This document shows, one piece after another, positions 1 to 5,129 of a stretch of DNA of 5,129 bases (positions are counted from its first letter, which is position 1; each line of letters starts with the position of its first letter). Position numbers and translations under genes: made by a program. Below the pieces are notes generated by a model, which ran no database searches, had not been told where the DNA came from, and saw only the letters and a list, made by a program, of their open reading frames with translations. The DNA comes from Akkermansiaceae bacterium (lineage in GTDB: Bacteria; Verrucomicrobiota; Verrucomicrobiia; Verrucomicrobiales; Akkermansiaceae): positions 1 through 5,129 of the forward strand of contig JALZVA010000214.1 in NCBI GenBank assembly GCA_023301335.1, in the 5' to 3' direction.

Positions 1-638
1 ACTACTGGTAATGCCCAGTTATTCGTCCCCACTTCCTTCGCCACAGGCTCCGCCATCCAGCTAGCGTCCGTCCTCAGGGGGATCACTTCACCCGTAGTCA
101 ATAGTACCTCACCAAAGGCCATGACGCTCGGCTGCGGGAGTCGCGACTCCACCTCAATCCCGATCGTATTTTTCCCCTTCTTTAAATAACTCGTGATATC
201 AAAAAAAGTCACCATCTGGTCATTTTTGTGCCCTGACCACTGGTATTCTCTTGGGAAGTTATACGCTACTATAGGTGGATCATGACTCAGTCGTTGCCCC
301 GACTCTGTTAGTCCATTTTGAAACATCCGTGTCGGTCTCCATAACGTCTGAGCCCCTACTGAGTCTCCATTACAGATAAGCTCAAATCCACCATAGGTAC
401 TCACTGCTATCCATGCACGCTGCACCTCCACACTTGTCGTAAGATCTTTTCTAAAACATCCCGTGTATTGGGTCGCTTCCTCGCTCGCTATCCACTCCGC
501 ACCTTCTGGTGCACTATGCGTATAGATTTTTACTACTGAGGCAGGCTTCACTATAGCCATCCACCATCCAAGAATAACAGCTAAGGCTCCCAGTAAAGGA
601 AGACTCAATTTAGTGAGCCATGTTATTCTTAATCTCAT
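1..638 (-). CDS. Membrane-anchored protein with alpha-L-rhamnosidase-N-terminal-like (galactose-binding fold) domain, 3' end missing
   Basis: The frame is open for 212 codons plus two bases from the ATG at 638-636 and runs off the left edge, so the C-terminus is not seen. Residues about 9-30 form one hydrophobic segment (LSLPLLGALAVILGWWMAIV) after a basic start (MRLR), so it is probably a signal anchor with the rest outside the cytoplasm. Residues about 60-195 resemble the beta-sandwich found at the N-terminus of GH78 alpha-L-rhamnosidases: FRKDL near 62, YGGFELICNGDSVG near 82-95, FFDITSYLKKGKNTIGIEV near 145-163, and TTGEVIPLRTDASWM near 181-195, matching the family pattern of a product-like 'TD.SW' end. 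Known members use this domain to support or bind sugar. No catalytic domain is visible, so enzyme activity cannot be claimed. The start overlaps the stop of the preceding gene (ATGA), which argues for translational coupling. It could instead be a non-catalytic sugar-binding surface protein. Confidence 0.75.
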   Translation of the reverse strand, partial: MRLRITWLTKLSLPLLGALAVILGWWMAIVKPASVVKIYTHSAPEGAEWIASEEATQYTGCFRKDLTTSVEVQRAWIAVSTYGGFELICNGDSVGAQTLWRPTRMFQNGLTESGQRLSHDPPIVAYNFPREYQWSGHKNDQMVTFFDITSYLKKGKNTIGIEVESRLPQPSVMAFGEVLLTTGEVIPLRTDASWMAEPVAKEVGTNNWALPV

Positions 639-1990
639 AGGCCCTTTGATTTCCTCCTCGCCTCAGCCGCCTTCTGTGCGTTTCCTGATTTCAACTCTGC
701 CTGTGCCAGCATTAGATAAGACACCGCTAACACGCCTCTCTTATTTTTACTCTTTATCCATTGATAGACATCTAACAATTTCTCATGCTTCTCTCTCACA
801 CCGTCTATATCTCCAAGTTTGAGGGCGATCAATTGAGCATGGAACATTGCCTGAATAGCCGAGGGGAATTTCGCCTCAATCATCTCTAAGCGTTCCAATG
901 CGTACTTTTCACGACTTGAGTTAATCTCATTAACTGCGACCCGGAGTTGCTGCCGTAGCACCTCACGCTGCACGTGCACTTCTAAATCATCATACCTTTC
1001 AACTAAATTTAGTAACTCCTTTCTTCCTCTCTGGTAGTACCCTTCTTTTTCATGCTGATAGATTTTAAACAGCGCGAGGTGGCTTCCACCTTCCCTTCTA
1101 AGGCGATGCTCTAAATAGCCCATTTGGCGGATTATCCCTGTGTCACACATAAGTGTCGGTAGGTAATCCACAGCCTGAGTAAGAGCTGTATGGCTTTTTT
1201 CAAACTCGCCTTCACTCAGAAATACCTTTGCTTTTTTCAAAGCACTATTCGCCAAAAAGATAGGCGTCACTGCCAGTATAATCGTGAGCAAACAGAGCAC
1301 TCCGCTCTGCAACGATAACTGTCGTAATAAACTCCGTCCTAAAGAACTCTCTATTCTCCAGCGATGCCCGAACGTGCAAATCAATAACAAGCCTGCACCT
1401 GTTATGCTGTAAAACCATCCTTTCCCAACAAACTGAGTAAAACTCGGCCCGTAGCCCAGCCACCAGATCCAATCGTCCAATCGTGTTACGCTTAAATTTC
1501 CTGTCGGTGGACGGTACACCGCTAAACGGGAGGGTGGATCCTGAGCGTTGATTCCCTGCCCCCAACCCAGACTTCTCTCTGAATGCGCTCGGTAAACATC
1601 CCCGCCGAGCCACGTCATATTATCATGCTGCTGTTGTAGCCATGCTGCATCCCCTATGCTCTTCACATCTCTCTGCCCAAGGTAACTGGGGTAATAAAGC
1701 CCTGTAAAAATAACAAATACTAAACCTACGCTTAGAAGTTTTAAGTCCATTTTTTTACGGTAGATTATTACTGCCACCATAAGGACATAAAGCACAAGTA
1801 ACACGCCCTTAAACCACCCACTTGATGACGCGTCTTGCGTCCTCATTCCACCCTCTTCAAGCATTGGAAAAGCCCACCAGTCAACCCTAAAACCTTGGAT
1901 AATCAACAGCACGGCGATCAATACCGCGCTGTAATTCACCAGTTTTGGTAGCCAATCTAGATCAGTCTTTAACCACTTTAATACGATCAT
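635..1990 (-). CDS. Uncharacterised five-helix membrane protein with C-terminal TPR-like helical domain
   Basis: This is a 451-residue protein that I cannot assign to a named family. Predicted membrane segments by eye are at about 17-33, 61-77, 84-100, 191-208 and 227-248. Positive loops (RKK at 78-80, HRWR at 209-212) suggest a cytoplasmic N-terminus. That puts the 101-190 loop and the C-terminal half outside the cytoplasm. The 101-190 loop is rich in aromatic residues (DDWIWWLGYG near 172-181). Residues about 249-451 are almost entirely helical and amphipathic, with repeat-like units such as AKVFLSEGEFEKSHTAL (254-270) and LAQAELKSGNAQKAAEA (428-444), typical of TPR hairpins that bind proteins. 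The start overlaps the adaptor gene by 29 nt and has only a weak ribosome-binding site (GGGGA about 10 nt upstream). The next possible ATG would remove the first helix. Its place between an adaptor and a surface sugar-binding protein suggests an envelope assembly or export role, by inference only. Confidence 0.8.
   Translation of the reverse strand: MIVLKWLKTDLDWLPKLVNYSAVLIAVLLIIQGFRVDWWAFPMLEEGGMRTQDASSSGWFKGVLLVLYVLMVAVIIYRKKMDLKLLSVGLVFVIFTGLYYPSYLGQRDVKSIGDAAWLQQQHDNMTWLGGDVYRAHSERSLGWGQGINAQDPPSRLAVYRPPTGNLSVTRLDDWIWWLGYGPSFTQFVGKGWFYSITGAGLLLICTFGHRWRIESSLGRSLLRQLSLQSGVLCLLTIILAVTPIFLANSALKKAKVFLSEGEFEKSHTALTQAVDYLPTLMCDTGIIRQMGYLEHRLRREGGSHLALFKIYQHEKEGYYQRGRKELLNLVERYDDLEVHVQREVLRQQLRVAVNEINSSREKYALERLEMIEAKFPSAIQAMFHAQLIALKLGDIDGVREKHEKLLDVYQWIKSKNKRGVLAVSYLMLAQAELKSGNAQKAAEARRKSKGL
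653..658 (-). promoter_or_regulatory. Shine-Dalgarno-like AGGAGG upstream of the rhamnosidase-like gene
   Basis: AGGAGG on the minus strand lies inside the last codons of the preceding gene, 14 nt before the ATG at 638. That spacing is longer than ideal. A second purine run (AAAGGG) sits closer, only a few bases from the ATG. The coupled ATGA start may make an ideal spacing less necessary. Confidence 0.4.
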
Positions 1991-3362
1991 TTTCTTTAAG
2001 TCCCCAATGCCCCTCTACTATTACCCTTTCCCCAGCAGAGATACCATCAAGAACTTCGACCTTACTTGTATTCACCTTCCCAATTGTCACTTCGCGCAGC
2101 TTCCACTGCCCCTTTTCAGTGACTACATAGACCACGCCTTTTCCTGCGGCTATAGAGTTCATGGCTGCGCGCGGCACCGTGAGCACTCTTTTTTCATTCT
2201 CTAATCTAACAAATCCAGTCATCCCTGGAGTAATTTTCCCGCCTTCAGAGTTGATAGCTATCTTCACCTTAAAGGTCGCAGCCCATTCTGGAGAGCCAGA
2301 GCCACGTGGACGTAAGGGACGGGAAATCTCAGGACCTCCAGAATGGAAACTCACAATGGGCTTCACCTGCTCCACGACTGCACCGATCGGCACCCCTGGA
2401 TAAGACTCTAAGGAAATAGAAGCGTGCAGTCCTTTTTTCACCTTACTGAAGTCACTCTGGTCAAGAAATGCCTCGAACCATAATCCTTTGGCTATTAAAA
2501 ACCCAGGCTTACCACTATCTTGATTATACTCTCCTTCATTGATTAAGACCCTATCCATGATTCCCGTTGCAGGGGAATAGACTTTGAAAGCTTCCAATTC
2601 CTTTTCTCGGTGCGCTAAGGCTTTTTTTGCATCAGCCACTGCATTTTCAGCAATCTGCTTACTCTGCACTACACCGCTCTCTGCCATCTTCATTAAGACT
2701 TTAGCTCTTTCATTTTTTTCTTTCACTAGAGTGTATTCATTTTTCACCTCTAGTAATTTAATTTTAGAGACCACACCTTTATCATATGCTCTTTGAAAAC
2801 GTGTGAGTTTTTCTTTTGCTCCCTGATACTGTTCTCTTACAGAGTTCACATTGATCTTTTCCATTTCGGGTCTCTCTTGAGCCAAGATATAAGTGGAACC
2901 TAAGCGCACACGCTCAAGCTCGGCAAGTGCAGTAGATACCGCTAACTTTGCAGACTCATATTTGATTCTTATTTTTGAATCATCTAACCAAGCTAAAAGT
3001 TGACCTTTCACCACCTGCTCGCCTTCCTCTACATAGACCTCCTTCACGCTCGCCATCGGCACAATAGGCACTAAAACTGGCTTACTCGCACAAATTCCTT
3101 CCCCTATAATCCGGTCTGTGATCGTTACGGTTTCCACCTTCGCTACCTTCACAGGAAGTGGCTTTCCTAATTTACGCTGCATTGATGGAGACCCGAGTGA
3201 TGAGCTATACAGCTGGTTACTATCAGAACTATAAGCAGGACCTATCACAGTGATAGTGAGCGCCACTAGTCCGATACTCGCCACTAGCAGCATCATAAGA
3301 ATCCCTATATTCTGCCGAATCAATCCAAGACTAAGTGTGATAACTGATTTAAATAGTTTCAT
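1962..3362 (-). CDS. HlyD/RND-type periplasmic adaptor (membrane fusion protein)
   Basis: This is a 466-residue periplasmic adaptor. Such proteins link an inner-membrane transporter (RND, ABC or MFS) to an outer-membrane channel. In order: an N-terminal membrane anchor at about 18-41 (no lipobox seen); the first half-lipoyl motif at about 98-128 (VKEVYVEEGEQVVKGQLLAW); a long alpha-helical hairpin at about 130-255 with heptad-like Lys/Glu/Leu patterns; the second half-lipoyl motif at about 258-292 (YSPATGIMDRVLINEGEY); a beta-barrel at about 293-390 ending in ITPGMTGFVRLE; and a membrane-proximal domain at about 393-462 (LTVPRAAM, then VLDGISAGERVIVEG). This is the full family layout, slightly long because of a Gly/Pro-rich insertion near 338-360. 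The start is fixed by a strong Shine-Dalgarno sequence at ideal distance. It overlaps the upstream gene by 14 nt and the downstream gene by 29 nt. No transporter or outer-membrane channel is encoded in the window, so the cargo is unknown; polysaccharide or a surface protein is inferred from the neighbours. Confidence 0.92.
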   Translation of the reverse strand: MKLFKSVITLSLGLIRQNIGILMMLLVASIGLVALTITVIGPAYSSDSNQLYSSSLGSPSMQRKLGKPLPVKVAKVETVTITDRIIGEGICASKPVLVPIVPMASVKEVYVEEGEQVVKGQLLAWLDDSKIRIKYESAKLAVSTALAELERVRLGSTYILAQERPEMEKINVNSVREQYQGAKEKLTRFQRAYDKGVVSKIKLLEVKNEYTLVKEKNERAKVLMKMAESGVVQSKQIAENAVADAKKALAHREKELEAFKVYSPATGIMDRVLINEGEYNQDSGKPGFLIAKGLWFEAFLDQSDFSKVKKGLHASISLESYPGVPIGAVVEQVKPIVSFHSGGPEISRPLRPRGSGSPEWAATFKVKIAINSEGGKITPGMTGFVRLENEKRVLTVPRAAMNSIAAGKGVVYVVTEKGQWKLREVTIGKVNTSKVEVLDGISAGERVIVEGHWGLKENDRIKVVKD

Positions 3363-4290
3363 AATGTTTCCCTCCTTTTGTGTAATGTTTGTTAGACCGA
3401 GTGCTCATCACGAGCACGACTCCAATGATTTCAGAAAGCATTTGAATCACTCTCCATAAGATTGCCACGGCCATGGCTATTTCAATCTGCATGAAGCTAC
3501 TCAGTAAAATGACCATGAAGGCCTCCCGCACTCCAATCCCTCCAGGAACTCCAATTGCCCAGAAGCCCACCAACCAAGATAATGCTCCCACAGCAACTGC
3601 ATCTAACCAAGTGATCTCAACCCCAGGAACGGCCATACAGAGAGTGAAAAACAAACTGAGATTTAAAGTGTTCAAAAGGGTGTATTTAGCGACTACTAGC
3701 GTAGAGATTCTCCCATTCACTTGCCTCACCACAGAGAGGCTTTTCAATACATTCACAGCTTTAGCACGGAAGATGTAGAAGGCTCCCGCAAGTAGGATAA
3801 GGGCTGAAACTGTGCCAACCATGAGCACCCCCACACCTCCTAGGTGCAAGGTCTTCAACCACTCTGAGAACACAGATAATAAGCTAGGTGAAAAAACAAC
3901 ACTCGCTGCTAAAATAGCCCATGAAATATTCGTTAACATCACTTCCCAGAGCATGCTCATTGCGGCCTCTGTTTTTTTCACCCCAAGCTGCTTGGCTAAA
4001 ATAACTCTAGATCCATAACTCCAAACTCCACCAGGAAGCCACTTTAAGGACTCAGATTCGATCCATACTCTAGCGGAGGCGTAGCGAGATACCTTCCTCC
4101 CCATTGAGAATAATACATCCCTCCATAAACAAGAGTTCAGTAATTGATACCCAACAAGCCCGATTAAGCAGAAAAGAGCTAAGCCTGCATCCACCTCCCG
4201 CATCACCAAGAAAGCTTCTTGCAGCTGCTCAGCTAGAGCTAGTCCAGCCAGAGCAACTGCAATTACAACCAATATAAATTTAATTTTCAT
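3349..4290 (-). CDS. Flippase-like integral membrane protein (lysylphosphatidylglycerol synthase TM-domain family)
   Basis: This is a 313-residue protein with about seven or eight hydrophobic segments (roughly 3-21, 34-52, 112-133, 150-174, 203-220, 228-247, 257-266, 270-296). Two family signatures are visible. KWLPGGVWSYGSR at about 83-95 corresponds to the 'KYLPG.VW....R' motif. VPGGIGVREA at about 248-257 corresponds to the 'PGGIGVRE' motif of the LPG-synthase-TM (UPF0104, also called flippase-like or YbhN/AglD-type) family. The length matches stand-alone members, which lack the aminoacyl-transferase half of MprF. Stand-alone members are often found beside glycosyltransferases and are thought to help with lipid or glycan transfer across the inner membrane, but most are uncharacterised. 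It starts 14 nt after the glycosyltransferase stop with no clear Shine-Dalgarno sequence, and its 3' end overlaps the adaptor start by 14 nt. A lipid-linked sugar substrate is inferred from context only. Confidence 0.87.
   Translation of the reverse strand: MKIKFILVVIAVALAGLALAEQLQEAFLVMREVDAGLALFCLIGLVGYQLLNSCLWRDVLFSMGRKVSRYASARVWIESESLKWLPGGVWSYGSRVILAKQLGVKKTEAAMSMLWEVMLTNISWAILAASVVFSPSLLSVFSEWLKTLHLGGVGVLMVGTVSALILLAGAFYIFRAKAVNVLKSLSVVRQVNGRISTLVVAKYTLLNTLNLSLFFTLCMAVPGVEITWLDAVAVGALSWLVGFWAIGVPGGIGVREAFMVILLSSFMQIEIAMAVAILWRVIQMLSEIIGVVLVMSTRSNKHYTKGGKHYETI
3371..3376 (-). promoter_or_regulatory. Strong Shine-Dalgarno sequence for the adaptor gene
   Basis: AGGAGG (within AAAAGGAGGG) on the minus strand lies 8 nt before the ATG at 3362-3360. 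It falls within the last codons of the flippase-like gene, where it encodes part of the Lys-Gly-Gly stretch of that protein's tail. It decides the adaptor start. It is the only near-consensus, well-spaced ribosome-binding site in the window, so the adaptor may be translated more strongly than its neighbours. Confidence 0.8.
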
Positions 4291-4304
4291 ATGCTTTATA
4301 AGAT

Positions 4305-4892
4305 TTAATGTGCAAAATTTGTTACTTTCTTATAAGAGGCTAAAGATCCGAGTGAGAAGGCAGAAAAGTCAAATATGCCAGTGACGAAGTGCTTCCCTCT
4401 CTTGGCTAATTCCTTGGTCATTCTCTCATTTTCAAAAAGTCTCACTACTGTTGCACAAATCTCTCTTGGGCTCTTTGTGTCAATGATGATCCCCGTCTTG
4501 CAATGCTCGACCACCTTTATTTCTTCAAGGCTCTTTGAGGTGACTACAGGCTTACCAAAACGCATCGCCTCTAAAACGGCAAGCTCATGCGCCTCGATCC
4601 CTCTACTCCCTGCTTCTGTAGAATCTAAAAGAAGGTCGCACCCTCTCAAATGATAGGCTAGATCACTGGGGTGTATCACAGCTCTGAATTCTATTGCTTG
4701 ATCAACTCCGCGTTTATTAATCTCAGTCGTCCAGAGCTTTTTATTATTTAATGGCCCAGCAATGACGAAACGCACTGCTGCTTTCTTTGTAACGCGCTCA
4801 ATCACGTCTACCATCTGAAGCACATCTTCCTTTTCAATAAGGTTCCCAATGACTAAAACAGTTTTACTAAGTGTTGTAGGTGAATTTTTCAT
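4305..4892 (-). CDS. GT4-type glycosyltransferase, C-terminal (donor-binding) half only
   Basis: This 195-residue protein matches only the C-terminal Rossmann half of a GT-B glycosyltransferase (Glycos_transf_1-like), against about 350-400 residues for a full GT4 enzyme. Visible elements are the first strand TVLVIGNLIEKED (11-23), the second strand VRFVIAGPL (40-48), CDLLLDSTEAG (85-95), the E-x7-E nucleotide-sugar motif with Glu100 and Glu108 (IEAHELAVLEAMRFGKPVV, 99-117), and the GIIID loop (134-138). The acceptor-binding N-terminal half is absent. An in-frame TAA lies only 9 nt upstream of the ATG at 4892, so the frame cannot be extended. No Shine-Dalgarno sequence is obvious in the AT-rich leader. 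It may be a decayed enzyme, a half-enzyme working with a separate partner, or a fragment kept for operon structure. The donor-side motif is intact, so the coding frame looks maintained. Specificity cannot be told from sequence. It is the first clear gene of the operon. Confidence 0.85.
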   Translation of the reverse strand: MKNSPTTLSKTVLVIGNLIEKEDVLQMVDVIERVTKKAAVRFVIAGPLNNKKLWTTEINKRGVDQAIEFRAVIHPSDLAYHLRGCDLLLDSTEAGSRGIEAHELAVLEAMRFGKPVVTSKSLEEIKVVEHCKTGIIIDTKSPREICATVVRLFENERMTKELAKRGKHFVTGIFDFSAFSLGSLASYKKVTNFAH

Positions 4893-4927
4893 AATAAGTT
4901 AATAAGGTTAAGGTTCTTCTAATCTAT

Positions 4928-4944
4928 TGCTCATTCTATGCCAA
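4928..4944 (-). promoter_or_regulatory. Candidate sigma-54 (-24/-12) promoter
   Basis: On the minus strand TTGGCATAGAATGAGCA keeps the essential GG and GC pairs separated by exactly 10 bp. The -24 element (TTGGCA) is nearly perfect. The -12 element (GAGCA instead of TTGCA) is weaker. Transcription would begin near 4917, giving a leader of about 25 nt before the glycosyltransferase ATG at 4892. Sigma-54 control is known for some exopolysaccharide/exosortase loci, but no such regulator is in this window. Confidence 0.4.
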
Positions 4945-4988
4945 ACACTCACAAACAATTCACAACAAGCTAAAATACAGGTATATAC

Positions 4989-5011
4989 AAAAAAATTAGA
5001 GTTTTAACTCT
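4989..5011 (-). terminator. Weak hairpin followed by a T run, possible terminator or operator
   Basis: On the minus strand AGAGTTAAAACTCT (5011-4998) is a perfect 6-bp inverted repeat with a 2-base centre, folding as a 5-bp stem with a TAAA loop. It is followed by AA and seven T residues. The layout is that of a Rho-independent terminator for an upstream minus-strand gene, but the stem is short and has only two G-C pairs. It could equally be an operator or attenuator. Confidence 0.35.
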
Positions 5012-5039
5012 TATATTCAAAGTCTAAAAAAATAGTAAA
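5010..5039 (-). promoter_or_regulatory. Candidate sigma-70-like promoter
   Basis: On the minus strand TTTACT (5039-5034; 4 of 6 to TTGACA) and TATAAG (5015-5010; 5 of 6 to TATAAT) are separated by 18 bp. This could drive the operon as an alternative to the sigma-54-like site. The region is very AT-rich, so chance matches are expected. A palindrome covers the -35 box and another starts at the -10 box, an arrangement that would suit operators. Confidence 0.25.
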
Positions 5040-5045
5040 TTTTAC
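5035..5045. promoter_or_regulatory. Palindrome GTAAA-N-TTTAC, possible regulator-binding site
   Basis: This is a perfect 5-bp inverted repeat around a single central base. It lies about 90-100 bp upstream of the sigma-54-like site, a usual distance for an enhancer-binding activator, and it overlaps the -35 box of the sigma-70-like candidate. The binding protein is unknown. It also falls inside the short open frame at 5004-5060, so only one of these readings may be true. Confidence 0.3.
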
Positions 5046-5060
5046 AGTCCCTGGCTTCAT

Positions 5061-5129
5061 TCACGGTAAATTATCCCCTCTTACACTCTTCTTCAAAACT
5101 TCAACCACCCTGGTCTCTTTCGACACCAG
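5061..5129 (-). CDS. Possible C-terminal tail of an unidentified upstream gene (5' end outside window)
   Basis: From the right edge one minus-strand frame stays open for 22 codons (VSKETRVVEVLKKSVRGDN in its middle) and ends at the TGA at 5063-5061. The other two minus-strand frames meet stops within about 12 codons. Base composition drops sharply to AT-rich straight after this stop, as at a gene end. The piece is too short to name, and an open run of this length could occur by chance. Confidence 0.35.
   Translation of the reverse strand: MVSKETRVVEVLKKSVRGDNLP

Larger units (their letters stand above)
4893..5060. other. AT-rich intergenic region ahead of the operon
   Basis: This is the only clearly non-coding stretch in the window. 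All three minus-strand frames contain several stops, so it is not the missing 5' half of the glycosyltransferase gene shifted by one base. It holds the candidate promoters, the two palindromes and a short 18-codon open frame. Just before the glycosyltransferase ATG is a small tandem near-repeat (CTTATTAA CTTATTAT) in place of a ribosome-binding site. Confidence 0.6.

Noticed and set aside
613..822. A 69-codon plus-strand open frame across the junction of the last two genes
   Set aside because: It is antisense to two well-supported coding frames joined by an ATGA overlap and has no recognisable features.
1245..1613. A 122-codon minus-strand open frame in a different frame
   Set aside because: It lies wholly inside the 451-residue gene in another frame. 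Its product is Arg/Phe-rich with no domain pattern, whereas the overlapping frame has clear membrane and helical-repeat structure.
3473..3778. A 101-codon plus-strand open frame
   Set aside because: It is antisense to the flippase-like gene, which has family motifs. It has no ribosome-binding site or domain pattern.
3349..4290. MprF lysyl-phosphatidylglycerol synthase
   Set aside because: Only the membrane half of that family is present. The soluble aminoacyl-transferase domain is missing, so lysinylation of lipids should not be assigned.
4375..4653. A 92-codon plus-strand open frame
   Set aside because: It is antisense to the glycosyltransferase C-terminal domain, including its E-x7-E region. 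The Ser/Leu-rich composition is typical of a shadow frame.
4908..4934. Eight-codon leader peptide (MSNRLEEP) ahead of the glycosyltransferase gene
   Set aside because: Its ATG would fall inside the sigma-54-like promoter and upstream of the predicted start site. There is no ribosome-binding site and no attenuator structure after it.

Overview
The window reads as part of one compact minus-strand operon for cell-surface carbohydrate or envelope work. Transcription order runs from the right edge to the left edge. (1) A weakly supported tail of an unidentified upstream gene lies at 5061-5129. (2) An AT-rich intergenic stretch at 4893-5060 carries promoter-like and palindromic signals. (3) A half-length GT4-type glycosyltransferase lies at 4305-4892. 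(4) An integral membrane protein of the lysylphosphatidylglycerol-synthase-TM / flippase-like family lies at 3349-4290. (5) A HlyD/RND-type periplasmic adaptor lies at 1962-3362. (6) An unrecognised membrane protein with a helical-repeat (TPR-like) C-terminal half lies at 635-1990. (7) A membrane-anchored protein with an alpha-L-rhamnosidase-N-terminal-like beta-sandwich starts at 638 and runs off the left edge.

The five main genes are tightly packed. The junctions, in order, are a 14-nt gap, a 14-nt overlap, a 29-nt overlap and a 4-nt ATGA overlap, so co-transcription and translational coupling are likely. No gene is supported on the plus strand; plus-strand open frames are shadows of the minus-strand genes. 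There are no rRNA, tRNA, CRISPR or insertion-sequence signals.

The organism is a Gram-negative-type bacterium, because the adaptor implies an inner membrane/periplasm/outer membrane architecture. Base composition by eye is in the mid-40s % GC. A strong Shine-Dalgarno sequence before the adaptor gene argues against typical Bacteroidota. The mix of exopolysaccharide-type glycosyltransferase, flippase-like protein and a rhamnosidase-like surface domain, with a sigma-54-like promoter, would fit a Verrucomicrobiota/PVC or proteobacterial polysaccharide locus. That placement is a guess.

Working model (inference): the glycosyltransferase and flippase-like protein act on a lipid-linked or exported glycan at the inner membrane. 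The adaptor bridges the periplasm to a transporter not encoded here. The last two genes form a membrane-bound, outward-facing pair with a protein-interaction domain and a sugar-binding domain. That pair, coupled to an adaptor, is the least familiar part of the window and the best candidate for something undescribed.
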